Shown in pieces: positions 23,472-35,100 of a stretch of 51,394 nt of DNA. The stretch covers positions 1-51,394 of the forward strand of contig JAAFJI010000002.1 in NCBI GenBank assembly GCA_013298045.1. The letters are read 5' to 3'. Each line of letters begins with the position of its first letter. Within the stretch, counting starts at the first letter, position 1. This DNA comes from Betaproteobacteria bacterium. GTDB lineage: Bacteria; Pseudomonadota; Gammaproteobacteria; Burkholderiales; Casimicrobiaceae. A model generated the notes under the pieces. That model made no database searches. It saw only the letters and a program-made list of their open reading frames with translations, and was not told the DNA's origin. Made by a program: the position numbers and the translations under genes.

Positions 23472-24884
23472 TCAAACGGCTGCTGCGAAGCAAACGCCAA
23501 TCAGCGCGGCGCACACCCAAGAGGTCGCATCCTTCGTCGCAAAAAGCACCGGATCGTCATCCATTTCGCCGCGCATCGCTCGCTGCCAGATGCGCATCAA
23601 CCAATAAAGAACGATCGCCAGCGCGAACCAGAGCGGAACGCTGTTGCTATAGAGCGCGCTCGCCTGTGGCGCGGCGACATAGAGCGCGAGCACGAGCACG
23701 GCGGCGAGCGATGCGCCCGCGCCGAATACATTGACAAACGTCGTGTCGCGCCCGGTGTAGCCACGCCCGGCGAGTGGCTCATCGGCTGCGAGGCGATTTA
23801 GATCGACCGCCCGCTTCAGGAGCGCGAGACTCAAGAAAGCGAATACAGAAAATGCGAACAACCACGGGGAGAGCGGTGCAGTGATGGCGACCGCACCGGC
23901 GACGATGCGTAGCGTGTAGAGCGCAGCGAGCACGCTGACGTCAGCCACGGCGATGCGCTTGATCTTGAGTGTGTAGATCGCGTTGACAATACCGTAGCTC
24001 AACAAACAGGCACCGACCCACACGCCGACCCAAAACGCGATGGCGAGACCGCAGGCGACGAGCGCGCTTGCCGCGACTAACGCGCCTGGCAATGAGATGA
24101 GCCCACGCGCGAGCGGTCGATTCCGTTTGCTCGGATGAATGCGATCCGAGGCGAGATCGAAGAGATCATTGAATACGTAGATGCCGGAACACACCGCGCA
24201 AAAAGCGGCAAATGTGGCGATGACCGATTGCCAGGCGCTCAAATCGGTGAATCGATGTGCCGCAAAAAGCGCCACGAACACAAGCACGTTCTTGATCCAA
24301 TGGCGAACCCGGAGCATTTTTCGCCATGCTTTCGCCGGAGGCATCGGCGCTCGTGCATCTTCGATTCGAATCACGCCGTTCGGTTGCGTCGAGGACACCG
24401 TGAACGCGCTTCGGGCAGCGCGCCATACAGGGACATCGGCACGCGAATCGCCGATGTAGTCGAAACCGTTTTCGCCAAATTCGGCGACCAGCTTCTCGGC
24501 TTTGCGCACCGCTTTGAGATTGAATTCGCCGTCGGAGGCGAACACCCGATCAAATAGCCCGAGATGGGTCGCGACCGCGTTGGCGACGCTCGCATCGGCT
24601 GCGGTCGCAAGCACGGTCGTGCGACCGTTTGCGCGCGCGTCGCGCAGGCGTTCAACAACAGCTTCGTTGTAGGGCAACCGACCAACATCCAACTTCGCTC
24701 GCAACGCGATCGCGCGTTTGAGGGCGGCCCGCCCGCGAAACAGCGTTACAAACGCGATGAGTGGTAGCCATACGCATGCGGACCACGCCGACAAAAAACC
24801 TTCCCATAGGCTGTCGGTGCGCAGCAGCGTTCCGTCGAGATCGACAACGAGCGGTATTGATTGCTGGGCAGTTTGATCGGACAC
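23472..24884 (-). CDS. HAD phosphatase-UbiA prenyltransferase fusion
   Basis: 470 residues. The N-terminal part (1-170) is a HAD-like hydrolase with DLDGTLLRTD and GDSRADVPVW. The rest is a UbiA-type membrane enzyme with about eight membrane segments. Its first aspartate motif, NDLFDLASDRIHPSKRNRPLA, includes the HP-KR-RP variant typical of decaprenyl-phosphate phosphoribosyltransferases rather than quinone prenyltransferases. One reading is a polyprenyl-phosphate sugar-phosphate transfer followed by dephosphorylation by the HAD half. That is known logic for arabinose-lipid carriers, but here it is inference. Confidence 0.82.
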   Translation of the reverse strand: MSDQTAQQSIPLVVDLDGTLLRTDSLWEGFLSAWSACVWLPLIAFVTLFRGRAALKRAIALRAKLDVGRLPYNEAVVERLRDARANGRTTVLATAADASVANAVATHLGLFDRVFASDGEFNLKAVRKAEKLVAEFGENGFDYIGDSRADVPVWRAARSAFTVSSTQPNGVIRIEDARAPMPPAKAWRKMLRVRHWIKNVLVFVALFAAHRFTDLSAWQSVIATFAAFCAVCSGIYVFNDLFDLASDRIHPSKRNRPLARGLISLPGALVAASALVACGLAIAFWVGVWVGACLLSYGIVNAIYTLKIKRIAVADVSVLAALYTLRIVAGAVAITAPLSPWLFAFSVFAFLSLALLKRAVDLNRLAADEPLAGRGYTGRDTTFVNVFGAGASLAAVLVLALYVAAPQASALYSNSVPLWFALAIVLYWLMRIWQRAMRGEMDDDPVLFATKDATSWVCAALIGVCFAAAV

Positions 24885-24975
24885 GCAGATCTAGGGGGCG
24901 GCAGGAGCGCGCGGCGCGCGCAGTTCACGATTCATAGCAAACTTCGAGCGCGAGGCGGGCTTTGCTGTGGGGTTT

Positions 24976-25629
24976 TTAGCCCCCATCTTTGCGCGTCATT
25001 GTTTCAATCTCGCGCAGTCTGGCGTAGAACGCTCCGCCCAATCGAGCGTAGGGTCGCAGCTCGGTGTGTCGTAACAGATCGACCCGGTGATTCAATCCAC
25101 GCTTCGCACCGACGTAGATCCGCTCGTCGATTTGCACATGTACGACGCGCCCCATCACCCACGCATTCGCACCGAGTGGCGTCACACTATGGAGTTCGCA
25201 CTCATAGGCTACTGGTGCGCCGACGACGCGCGGCGGCGCGACGCGCTCGCTCGGGGCGGACGCGAGCCCCGCGTGCGCGAATTCGCTCTCGTTCGCGGGG
25301 ATGGGATCGCTGGTGCGCACCATTTCATCGGCAAGGCATTCGGGAACGATGTTGACGACAAACTGTTTGGTGGTCTCGACGTTGGCGCGCGTGTCTTTAA
25401 TACTGAACGCGCCGGTCCCAGAATCCTCATCTTTGGCACCGCAGCAGAAACCAAGGATCGGCGGATTGGCCGAGCACACGTTGAAAAACGAGAACGGCGC
25501 AAGGTTTACGATGCCTTTCGCGTCGACCGAGGACACCCAGGCGATCGGGCGTGGAATGATCGAATCGCGCAACAGAAAGTAGAGCTCGTCACGGGTGAAC
25601 TGATCCGGAGAGAGGGAAATGGTGCTCAT
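24976..25629 (-). CDS. Flavin reductase-like / FMN-binding split-barrel protein
   Basis: 217 residues. RDSIIPRPIAWVSSVDAKGIVNLAPFSFFNVCSANPPILGF is the N-terminal FMN-binding signature of the DIM6/NTAB flavin-reductase family, and VVGAPVAYEC the typical second block. Such proteins supply reduced flavin to monooxygenases or reduce small substrates. It is the last gene of a three-gene operon; its ATG overlaps the stop of the hydrolase gene by four bases (ATGA), which implies coupled translation. The substrate is unknown. Confidence 0.85.
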   Translation of the reverse strand: MSTISLSPDQFTRDELYFLLRDSIIPRPIAWVSSVDAKGIVNLAPFSFFNVCSANPPILGFCCGAKDEDSGTGAFSIKDTRANVETTKQFVVNIVPECLADEMVRTSDPIPANESEFAHAGLASAPSERVAPPRVVGAPVAYECELHSVTPLGANAWVMGRVVHVQIDERIYVGAKRGLNHRVDLLRHTELRPYARLGGAFYARLREIETMTRKDGG

Positions 25630-26513
25630 TCGGCGGCCAAAAATTCTCGAATTCGTGCAATCGTCGGTGCGTCCATGAGCATCGGGGCATGACCAGTAGC
25701 CTCCACGGTTAACGCCTCGGAAAATGGCAAATTGGAGAGCATTTTGTTAATTGTGGACGTGGAAATCAAATCAGACTCCGCGCCCCGAATGATGAGGCTT
25801 CTAAGCTTAATGTTATTCCATAGAGGCCAAAGATTGATAGGCGGCACCTGCAAGCCTTCAACGAACGCTTCGCCGATCTTTGGATCGGCTTTGAATTCCC
25901 ACAAACCGTCTTCTCGCTTACGGCACGACGTTGCGACCAGGTGATGTTTCTGCGCTTCGGTGAGCGGACCAAACGGTGCGATCGCAGGTCGCGCCGCGTT
26001 GAAAAGCGAGAGGTAGTCGGCGAACGTCGGTACTCGCGCGCTCAGATTCATTGCAATTCGCTCCAGTGCGGCGCGCTCGATTTCCGGACCGATGTCGTTG
26101 ATCACGAAACGGCGCATACCGCAAGTCGGCGCGCTTGTCATCGCCAGCCCGATCAGCCCACCCATCGACGTGCCGATCCAATCGTATTCGCGAATGGCGA
26201 GCGCCGCGAACATCGCCTCGATCGCGGCGACGTAATTTGGGATAGCGTATCCGGCGACGGTTGGGTACCAGTCGCTTTCGCCACGACCGATCACGTCGGG
26301 GCAGAGGACGCGGTAGCGATCCGAGAGCGCATCGGCAATGACATCGAAATCACGTCCGTTGCGCAGCAACCCGTGCACGCACACAAGCACGTGCGGGTTT
26401 GTGATCTCGCCCCAATCGTGAACTGCCATTCGCCGTGTTTCGACGCTGCCTTCGCCGTGCGCTCCATGGCTCGGCACATCGACATGCAATCTTCGCGGTG
26501 GCTTTGGAATCAT
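25626..26513 (-). CDS. Alpha/beta-hydrolase
   Basis: 295 residues. [20 protein letters not shown], the nucleophile elbow [15 protein letters not shown] for the acid and TGHAPMLMD for the histidine complete the triad. The GRGESDWYP loop and the KADPKI region resemble esterases of the haloalkane/acyl-hydrolase group. ATG 26513 overlaps the rraA stop (ATGA), and its own stop overlaps the next start, so all three genes form one tightly coupled operon. The substrate cannot be told. Confidence 0.85.
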   Translation of the reverse strand: MIPKPPRRLHVDVPSHGAHGEGSVETRRMAVHDWGEITNPHVLVCVHGLLRNGRDFDVIADALSDRYRVLCPDVIGRGESDWYPTVAGYAIPNYVAAIEAMFAALAIREYDWIGTSMGGLIGLAMTSAPTCGMRRFVINDIGPEIERAALERIAMNLSARVPTFADYLSLFNAARPAIAPFGPLTEAQKHHLVATSCRKREDGLWEFKADPKIGEAFVEGLQVPPINLWPLWNNIKLRSLIIRGAESDLISTSTINKMLSNLPFSEALTVEATGHAPMLMDAPTIARIREFLAAE

Positions 26514-27001
26514 GAAAGCTCGTGATCGGAGATCAAAATCCCATCGCGATCCACGTAACACCAATCGCCCTTCGTAATTGTCGCGCCAGCGAAGTTAAGG
26601 GTCACATCGAATTCGCCGAGTCCGCGCTTTTGCGAACGCAGCGGCACCGTCGCGAGCGCACGAACCCCGATTTCAAAGTTGTCGATTTCATCTGCATCGC
26701 GCACCGGCGCGTTGAGCACAATCCCCGCCCATCCGTTTTGCGCCGCCGCTTTTGCTAGGTTGCCGCCAAGCAGCGCGCAGCGAAGCGAGCCACCGCCATC
26801 GACCACCAGCACGCGCCCTTCGCCGGGCGAGTCGACCGCCTGCTTCACCAGCGAATTGTCTTCAAAGGTTTTGAGCGTCAGGACTTGGCCGCCAAACAAT
26901 TTTCGTTTGCCGAAGGCTTGAAACACGGGGGCGAGCACGCGAAGCGCGCCGCTTGCCAATTTATCTTCATGAGCATCGCAAAGATCGGTGGTAGGCTTCA
27001 T
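26510..27001 (-). CDS. rraA: RraA-family protein
   Basis: 163 residues. [50 protein letters not shown] and the [10 protein letters not shown] end are characteristic of RraA. Members either inhibit RNase E or act as 4-hydroxy-4-methyl-2-oxoglutarate/oxaloacetate aldolases; the V-R-D aldolase residues are present. The length and the N-terminal [10 protein letters not shown] favour the RNase E regulator. ATG 27001 is used although a longer frame exists, because the family starts here. It is divergent from the DUF1415 gene 31 bases away. Confidence 0.88.
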   Translation of the reverse strand: MKPTTDLCDAHEDKLASGALRVLAPVFQAFGKRKLFGGQVLTLKTFEDNSLVKQAVDSPGEGRVLVVDGGGSLRCALLGGNLAKAAAQNGWAGIVLNAPVRDADEIDNFEIGVRALATVPLRSQKRGLGEFDVTLNFAGATITKGDWCYVDRDGILISDHELS

Positions 27002-27032
27002 CACTTGATTGTATTTCTGCAGCGACTTTCCC

Positions 27033-27620
27033 ATGACTTCGAACGACTCGCCTGACGAAATCATTGCTTCGGTGAAGCGTTGGCTTGAAGTCGCCGTGAT
27101 CGGTCTAAACCTTTGCCCCTTTGCAAAGGCGGTGCACGTAAAGAATCAGATTCGCTATGTCGTAGCCGACGCTACAAACATCGATTCGCTCGCCGACGAG
27201 CTTGTACGCGAGCTCGAAGCACTCGCCGAAGCCAACCCGGAAAGTGTCGACACAACGCTTTTGATTCTGCCAAACGTGTTGCAGGATTTTCTCGATTTCA
27301 ACGACTTCTTGGACGTCGCCGACAGCATCGTCGAAGAACTTGAACTGGACGGCATCTTGCAAGTCGCGCCGTTTCATCCGCAATTTCAGTTCGAAGACAC
27401 GGAAGCCGACGACATCACCAATTACACCAATCGCTCGCCGTTTCCGATTTTGCATTTGTTACGCGAAGACAGCGTCACACGCGCCGTCGAAGCGTTTCCC
27501 GACGAGATGCATATTGCCGAGAACAACATCGCCACGCTACGCAAACTCGGTCACGTCGGATGGAACGCGCTGTTCGACGGGGTCGCTGCGCGCCCAGGAC
27601 GAATGACGAAGGACGAATGA
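27033..27620 (+). CDS. DUF1415 family protein
   Basis: 195 residues. [75 protein letters not shown] and [17 protein letters not shown] are conserved blocks of DUF1415, a family of unknown function found beside many proteobacterial housekeeping genes. The last codons (RPGRMTKDE) come from a dispersed repeat (27598-27621) rather than the family, so the natural C-terminus may have been altered. ATG 27033 is the family start. Confidence 0.85.
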   Translation: MTSNDSPDEIIASVKRWLEVAVIGLNLCPFAKAVHVKNQIRYVVADATNIDSLADELVRELEALAEANPESVDTTLLILPNVLQDFLDFNDFLDVADSIVEELELDGILQVAPFHPQFQFEDTEADDITNYTNRSPFPILHLLREDSVTRAVEAFPDEMHIAENNIATLRKLGHVGWNALFDGVAARPGRMTKDE

Positions 27621-27739
27621 CGCAACGCGGCGCGATCGGATTGCTTCTATCGCCGCCCGCGATCGATTAACCTTTTGACCAATTGCATACACGCTACGAT
27701 GTAGGGTTTCGTCATTCGCCATTGGTCATTCGTCCTTTC
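27598..27739. repeat. Inverted GGACGAATGAC repeat pair
   Basis: GGACGAATGACGAAGGACGA (27598-27617) overlaps the end of the DUF1415 gene. GTCATTCGCCATTGGTCATT, then CGTCC, in opposite orientation lies at 27711-27735, just before rdgC. The pair brackets a 90-base intergenic segment and looks like a dispersed repeat with inverted ends. No gene lies between them. Confidence 0.65.
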
Positions 27740-27745
27740 TTTCAC

Positions 27746-28645
27746 ATGTTCAAAAACATCATCCTCTACCGTATCGCTGACGAATGGAAAGGCGAGCTCG
27801 CTGACATTGACGCTGGCCTGAAATCGATGCTGTTTCAGCCCTGTGGCGCGACGCAGGATCAAGCCATGGGCTGGGCACCACCGCGTGGCGAGGCGCACGG
27901 CGCGCTCGTCGAATCAGTGGCCGGTCAGTGGATTCTTCGTCTACAGATTGAAACCAAAATTCTGCCGTCGAGCGTGGTGAAGCAAGCCGCGCAGGATCGC
28001 GCAGATCGTATCGAAGCGGGCTCCGGAAAGAGGTTAAGCCGCATGGCGATTCGCGATTTGCGCGAGCAAACGATGATGGAATTGCTGCCGCGCGCGTTCT
28101 CGAAGCGCTCCTCGGTGCCGATCTGGATCAATCCCGAAGCGCGTTATGTTGTGATCGAAGCGTCGAGCCCTGCAAAGGCCGATGAGGTCGCGTTGCTGCT
28201 CATTTCATCAATCGATGGGTTTGGCATTTCGCCGCTGCAAGCGCAGAAATCAGTCGCGACTTGCATGGCGAGTTGGCTCATGAGCTTCGATCCACCAAGC
28301 CGTTTCGATCTCGACCGAGAATGCGAATTGAAAGCCATCGATGAGACGCAAGCGCTGGTGCGCTACACGCGACACAACATCGAAATCGAGGAAGTTAAAC
28401 GTCACGTGCAAAACGGCAAGATGCCAACCAAGCTCGCACTTACCTGGTCGAGCCGCGTTTCGTTTTTGCTCACCGACGCCCTGCAAATCAAAAAAATTAA
28501 ATTGCTCGAAGCGGTGATGGAAGGCAACGAAAGTCAGGATGAGGGCGAAGATCATTTCGACGCCGATGTCGCAATCATGACCGGTGAACTCGCTCGAATG
28601 ATTCCGGACGTGATTGAGGCGCTAGGCGGTGAGTTAGCCGACTGA
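27746..28645 (+). CDS. rdgC: Recombination-associated protein RdgC
   Basis: 299 residues, normal for RdgC. It is a ring-shaped DNA-binding protein that modulates RecA and is linked to replication-fork repair. Seen: MFKNIILYRI, GWAPPRG, WILRLQIETKILPSSVV, GKRLSRMAIRDLRE, LLPRAFSKRSSVPIWI and DPPSRFDLDRECEL. The start at 27746 fits the family start (MFKN). It lies directly upstream of the RNase P RNA gene, in the same orientation. Confidence 0.95.
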   Translation: MFKNIILYRIADEWKGELADIDAGLKSMLFQPCGATQDQAMGWAPPRGEAHGALVESVAGQWILRLQIETKILPSSVVKQAAQDRADRIEAGSGKRLSRMAIRDLREQTMMELLPRAFSKRSSVPIWINPEARYVVIEASSPAKADEVALLLISSIDGFGISPLQAQKSVATCMASWLMSFDPPSRFDLDRECELKAIDETQALVRYTRHNIEIEEVKRHVQNGKMPTKLALTWSSRVSFLLTDALQIKKIKLLEAVMEGNESQDEGEDHFDADVAIMTGELARMIPDVIEALGGELAD

Positions 28646-28660
28646 GCCTGCCGTTTCGGG

Positions 28661-28689
28661 TCGAGTCTTAGTCGGTAATCGTCGATAAT
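28661..28689 (+). promoter_or_regulatory. Promoter of the RNase P RNA gene
   Basis: GATAAT at 28684-28689 ends seven bases before the inferred 5' end of rnpB (28697), the right distance for a sigma-70 -10 box. A weak -35 (TCGAGT, 28661-28666) lies 17 bases upstream. Assigned by position and sequence. Confidence 0.55.
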
Positions 28690-28696
28690 TGCGTCT

Positions 28697-29056
28697 GAAG
28701 CCGATTGGACAGTCGCTGGTTGAGTTTTCAACGAGAGGAAGGTCCGGGCTCCGCAGAGCAGGGTAGCGGCTAACGACCGTCCGCTGAACACCGCCCATGG
28801 CGCAAGCCGGAAGCGACATAAGGCGAGGACTAGGGCCACAGAGACGAGCGTATTGAGTTACGGTGAAACGCGGCAACCTCTACCCGGAGCAATATCAAAT
28901 AGGCATGCGTGGGGTTTGGGCAACCACTCCCCGGAAGGCGGCTCGTCGGAGCATGCGGGTAGATAGCTTGAGCGCCACGGCAACGTTGCGCCTAGAGGAA
29001 TGACTGTCACGCAGGGCGACCTGCGCACAGAACCCGGCCTACAGATCGGCTTCAAC
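28697..29056 (+). ncRNA. rnpB: RNase P RNA (M1 RNA, type A)
   Basis: About 360 bases. The universally conserved core is plain: GAGGAAGGTCCGGGCTCC and CAGGGT near the 5' end; ACGGTGAAA, then CAACCTCTACCCGGAGCAAT in the middle; AGAGGAATGACTGTCAC and ACAGAACCCGGCCTACA near the 3' end. The terminal helix pairs GAAGCCGAT (28697-28705) with ATCGGCTTC (29045-29053). The RNA is the catalytic subunit that trims tRNA 5' leaders. It is convergent with chpA. Confidence 0.95.
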
Positions 29057-29128
29057 TTCTTTCTGCTTCGCCCTGTAGAACAAGGCGATCATGCTCAAAA
29101 AGCCACATGTAAATAGGTAGATTTTCAT

Positions 29129-29156
29129 AAAAAAACGCCCCAAAATGTGGGGCGTT
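29129..29156 (-). terminator. Intrinsic terminator of the pil-chp operon
   Basis: On the minus strand AACGCCCC/GGGGCGTT forms an 8-bp stem with an 8-base loop followed by a run of T. It lies 20 bases after the chpA stop. The A-tract on the plus strand is on the wrong side for rnpB, so its main role is for chpA. Confidence 0.85.
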
Positions 29157-29176
29157 AGTACGAAAAGCCGTTAAGT

Positions 29177-32100
29177 TTATTGTGGTCGTACGACGTGCGA
29201 GGTGTATTTCGCGATCAGCGCGAGTAGTTCGTCGTCCTGGTACGGTTTGCCGACATATTCGTTCACCCCAAGCTCCTGTGCATGACTGCGATGCTTCTCG
29301 GCGGTGCGCGAGGTAATCATGATGATCGGAATATTGTTCTGACGGTTGTCGGATTTGATGGTGCGCGCGAATTCAAAGCCGTCCATGCGCGGCATTTCGA
29401 TGTCGAGCAGGATCACGTCCGGGTTGACCGTTGAAAGCACCTGCAACGCGTCGAGCCCGTCTTTCGCGGTCATCGATTTGTAGCCTTCGCGATCCAGCAA
29501 GCGCGAAGTAATTTTGCGCACGGTAAGCGAATCGTCCACCACGAGCACGATTGGTAGGCGCCCGAGCACCTCGGGTTCCGGTTCGGGTTCGGGCGGCGGC
29601 GCTGGCGGTGCCGCCACAACGACGGTCGGTGTTGCCACTGGCGAGGGCGTTGCAAACAGCACCGGCTCGGTGATCACAATTGGTTCAGCGGTCGTACTCG
29701 CAGCCCCAGCCGCTGCGACCGATGGCGCTGCTACCGGGGCGTGGGTGTGCTCATCACCCACAGCCAACGCGGCAACCGGAAGGCTTGCCGGTGCTGCGAT
29801 CGGCTCGCTCGGCGCGACTGAGGAGGTGGCGGGCGCAGGCGTCTTCACCATCGGCTCGATCGACACCGTCGGCACGATCGCTTCGACCGAAGGCAGCGAC
29901 GCAACAACCGGCGCGACCGGCGTTGACGCGACCGCAGCCGTTGGCGTCGCGGTTCGCACGCTTGCATCGGCGCTCGCACGCAGAAGCGCGAGGGGATCCA
30001 TTAGCAATACGATACGACCGTCGCCGAGCACGGTGAGTCCAGCCATGCCGGGAAGGCGCGCAAGCTGCGGTCCGTAGGGTTTGGCGACAACCTCTTGATT
30101 GCCGATCACACGATCAATTTCAATGGCGGCAGCAGCTTCACCCACGCGAACAAAGGCGACAGAATAGGTTTTATGTTGTGTCGCGTTGGGGCGTCCTCCA
30201 AGCAACACCGACATGCTGCGATAAGGCAGGAATTTCCCGGCAACCTCGATTTGCTTCGCAGTCAGCGCGATCATGCGCTCGCGCGAAGGCAGTTGCCGCA
30301 CGGTGTCGATCAGCGAGGATGGCAGCCCGTAGACTGTGCCTGCGATGTCAACCAGCAACACCTGAGTCACAGCAAGCGTGAGCGGCACCGACAGGGTGAA
30401 CGTCGTGCCGACGCCAGCGGTCGTCGCAGCCACGACACGGCCGCCTAGCGCGGCGAGTTCGCTGCGCACGACGTCCATACCGACGCCGCGTCCCGCGACA
30501 GCAGTAATCGAATCCGCCGTTGAGAAACCGGGGCGGAAGATAAATTCGATCAGTTGTGCGTCATTCAATGCATCGCCATCTACTGCGAGACCAACCGCGA
30601 TTGCGCGTTGACGAACGCGCTCAAGCGCGATGCCAGAGCCGTCGTCGGAGAAAACGATGGCGACTTCGTTGCCTTGTTGCTTCACGGCGATGTTGATCTC
30701 GCCGATCTCGGCCTTGCCGCGTTGCTGACGTTGTTCTGGCATTTCTATGCCGTGGGCGAGCGAGTTGCGCACCAGGTGCTCGAGCACTGGCATCAAGCGC
30801 TCCAGCACGCCGCGGTCGATTTCAATACGGCCGCCTTCAATGTCCAAGTTGGCGCGCTTATTGACGTCTTTCGCGGTTTGCCGCAGTACGCGGTACAAAC
30901 GCTCCGACACGGTTGAAAACGGCACCGTTCGTAGCGATTGCAAGCGCAACTGAACCGAGCGGGACAGCCGCGTTTGCGCAGCGAGCGCGGTTTCCGCGTC
31001 GTCGATGTTTTTGACCAGGTTCTGCTGCACCGTGGCGACGTCATTCACGCCTTCGGCGAGACTGCGCGTCAGCTCCTGGAATCGCGTGTAGCGATCGAAC
31101 TCAAGTGGATCGAAGGTCGACTCTTGATCAAGCCGCGACTGAATCTGCGACTCGCCCTGGATTTCGATTTCGCGAAGCAGGGTGCGCAGACGCGCGACAA
31201 ACGAGGTCAAGTCGCTGAAGCTTGACTTGATGCCGCGCAACTCGCTTTCAATCCGCGAGCGGTTAATGGCAATTTCACCGGCTTCGTCGGCCAGTGACTC
31301 AACGGCGTCAGTGCGCACGCGCAGGAACGCGACCGCGCTCTCCGCGCTTGAAATGGCGGTCGCTGCGGTCGTGGTAGTGGCGACGCTAACAGGTTGCGCA
31401 GCGGGCGCGGCAAATGTTGCGGCCGCGCTTGCTGGCGCGACTGCTTCTTCCACAGCGGTGAGCCCGGCGGTCGCGAGCGCTCCGGCAATCGCGTCGCCTG
31501 CAACGACCGCTGAGGCGCTTTCGGGCACGTCGCTTGGAGCCGGCTCGGCAGGCGCTGCAAAGCGCGGCAGCACAACATCGTGTTTTCCGGCAATGAGTGC
31601 ATCCAGCACAAAGGCAACGTCATCGAAGCGCTCTTCGATTCGATCAAGCTCGCCTTCGGTCCAGTTGCCCGATTTTTCTTCTACAGCGGATTCGACAATG
31701 TGCGTGAGCTCGCCCAAGCGCATTGCGCCTGCCATCCGTGCGCTGCCTTTGAGCGTGTGCAGCGTGCGCTTCAAGCTATCCAGGTTGCCGCGATCGAGTG
31801 GTGCCGCGCGCCAGGCACGAAGCTGCGAGCTGGCGACCGGGAACAATTCATGTGCCTCTTCGAGGAAGATCGGTAGCACTTGGACGTCGATATCGTCGTT
31901 GATCCCGAGCAAGGGGTCTTCGGTCGTCGGAGTGGTAGCACTCGGTGTAGATGCCGCAATCAATGGCGATGCGCCGCGCATATCGACAGGTACCGAGACG
32001 GTGACTGACGGATCGGAAACGACGGTTTTTTGAGGCAAAGTGTCCGCTAGCTGTGTCGGCTCGATCGGTTGAGACGGCTGAGTCAAGGATGGCTCGACCG

Positions 32101-35100
32101 ACGCTGCCGCAACACCCAAGCTGCCGCCGAGGCCGATTGCACCGACACCCACTGCACCGACGCCCATCGCACCAAACGCACCCAGACCGCCGAGTGAGAG
32201 CGGCTCGGCCTCTACGCTTGGCGATGGCGTCGCAACAGGGGTGTCGGCGACTGGCGCAAGCGCCTCTGCGACCGGCGTCGCCAACGTCGGCTCGACGACA
32301 GGTGCTCGCACCTCGACCAGTACGGGCGGCGCTTCGGGCGCGAGTATGACCTCTAGCGGCGCGACGCTAGGCGGCGCGTGATCAAATTCGGCAGGAAGAT
32401 CGAATTCAATTTCTTCGATGTCGAACGACTGTTCTTCGTCAATTGACGCTCTGGCGGCCATCTCCGCCGCAGCTCCCCCGCGCGCGCCACCGGAGGCGGC
32501 GATGAAGGATTCAAGCCGCTCGCACGCTTCAGCAATTGCGCCTGCCTCTGCGTCGCTCATTGGTGTTTGCGTCTGTAATCGAAGCACGGCTGCGCGCAGT
32601 GTCTCGATACTGTCGGCCAAAAGCGCGAGCGAAGCTTCCACGCGTTTGCTGCGACGCACCGAAATCAGCGCATCTTCCAGCAGTCCTGCGAGATGGCCGA
32701 TCGCATCGAAGCCAGCAGTGCGGTGGATGCCGCAGAGCGTGTGACTTGCACGCACCATCGAATCCGAGGGCAACAACCCTGGATCGAATTGCATCAAGGA
32801 GAATTCTTGGTCGAGCGTTGCCAGGTGCGAGCGCGCCTCGTCGCCCATGATCGAGAATAGGGTGCGGCTAACGCGCACGCCGTCCAGCTCAATCTCATCG
32901 CTCCAGGTGGGAAGCGAAGGCACGGCGCTGACGGTCGCTGCGGCGGCGGGTGCTGAAACGGCTGGTGACGGTGGCACTGGTAGCGGCTCGAAGAGAATTT
33001 CTTCGAACGGGATTGCCACTGGATCGCTCGCCGGTGCCGATGGCGACAGCATGCCTTCGAAGTCAGGCGCAGCAGGTGCCGGCGGCGCAACCGCGAGCGG
33101 AGTGGTGACGAATTCGAGTGTTGGCAGACTTGTAGCGTCCTCGACCGACCTGGCGGCAGGAGCAGCCGCTAATGAGGGTTTCGACTCATCAAGCGAGAAG
33201 CTGAGCGCGGCCGCACCTGCGGCGGCTGCCGCGGCCGCAGCGCTCGCCGCGGCTGCAGTTGGGAGCGCCACGCTGTCTTGGCTGGCAGCGATACGCTGTT
33301 CGACTGAAGCGCGAGGAGTGGACTGCGCAGCCGGTGTCGCCGAAGGCAGCGGTGCGATGTTGCACTTGGCCACCCAGGCCGCAAACGGATCTGCTGGCAC
33401 ATCGGCGCGCCCGCTCGTTTGTAGTTCCCGCACCCACCGCTCGAATTGCGTTGCGGCAACCTCGATCAGTTCGCTCTCGTGCGAGGACAACGACCGCGAT
33501 TCCTCGAGTACCGGGTTCAGTACGCGCTCTACGCTCCAGGCGGCATCTCCAAGCGCGGAGAGCCCGACCATGCGTCCGCTGCCCTTGAGCGTATGGAAGC
33601 CGCGTCGAATGTCGACCAGCAAATCGCGCCGCGACGGGGCGCTCGAATACTCGACCATCGCGCGCTTGATGTTGCCGACGACTTCGTCGGCTTCTTCGAC
33701 AAAAATTTCGAGCAATGCGTCGTCTTGCGAATCGGGCGATGCTTCGAGAATTCGTTGTGTCTCGGCAGATACAGGCTGCGGCGCAGCCGAGACGCCGAGA
33801 ACAGGCACAAGTTCGGCTCGGAGCGCTGCGAGATCAATGGCAGGCGCGGCAAGCAAATCGAGGCTCGCTTTTGCGGCACGGACGAGTGGCGCGTCGTCGA
33901 GCAGTTCGGCGTCGCGGCGAACGTCGTTGAGCCCGGTCACGAGCGCTGCACGCGCCTGCGTATCGTTCACGTTGCCCTGGAAATTTGCAAACTCCGACTT
34001 AAGCGCACGAATGCGGCTTCCGAGTGCAAGTTCGACGCTGTGCTCGGTTTGGCTGGAAACGACTGAGGCAGCTTCTCCGCGCAACGAACGCACCAGCGAT
34101 TCGAGGATTGCCTCGGCGCCGGCTTCTTTGCGCTCCCGTGCGTCGATGTAGAAGCCAAAGCCTGCGAGGACGTTGGCGACGCGATCAATTTCCTCGGGCT
34201 GCACGCCGCTCGGATCCGCCACCAAGGTTGCAACGCGATCCGACGCCGCGGCAATGATGGTGTTGGCATCGTTCCAGCCAAGCAGGCGCAACGCGCCCGA
34301 TACTTGAGCGAGGAGCCCTGGTACCGCCCCGAGATCCTCGACAGCGGCTGGATCGCGGAACACAGCATCGAGCGCCGCCTCGACTTGTCGCATGTTCGTG
34401 CGGATTTCGCGACAGACCTGCGCAATGGTCTCGCGCTCCTGCGCAAGGCGGGTGAGCGAGCCACTGCCGATGTCGTCGACGAGTTCCGCTGGAATCGGCG
34501 CACGTGAGCTTGCATAGCCAAGCCGTTTGAGCGCGGTGCTCACTTCAGCGGCGAAGTTCCTCGGCAGCGCTGCCAGATGTTGCGTCGAGGTTTCAAGCAG
34601 GAGCAGGCACGACGCGAATTCAAGTGAAGCCTCGTCGGTAAGCGACCGGGTCGCGATCAGAGGCGCAACGTTGGCGAGCCCAGAGCCAAGCTCCGAGAGA
34701 CTGCGCAGCCCAATTGCATCGCAAGCCCGAGGCAACTCGGCGAGTGCGGTCACCAGGCGCTCTGCGGCACCTGCACGCTGAGTCGAAACCGCACCCCACT
34801 CTTCTTTGCAGCGATTGACCAGCTCATTGAGATGATCGATTGCAGGGCGCAAGGCGACTATGTCGAGTTCGCGTGGTACGCGTTTGGGCACCAGCACTTC
34901 GAGACCATACAGCGCTTTTACTTCGTCGCAACGTGGCGATGACGTGCTAACACGAGCGACGTGATAGAGCACTTCGCGCTTGAGGCGGTCGGCGACCTTG
35001 GTCGAACCCTCCACCAACCGACGGATTTGCAAATCGACGCGCGCAAATAGCTGCTTGATCGACGTCGATGCGCCAATTTCATCCACCTGAGCAGCCTCAA

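Noticed and set aside
29057-29128. Terminator for rnpB on the plus strand
   Set aside because: No stem followed by a T-tract is seen here; the strong stem at 29129-29156 has its T-run only on the minus strand.
32847-34151. Long Ser/Ala/Thr-rich open frame on the plus strand opposite chpA
   Set aside because: It is the shadow of the low-complexity linkers and helical repeats of chpA; no ribosome binding site or recognisable domain.
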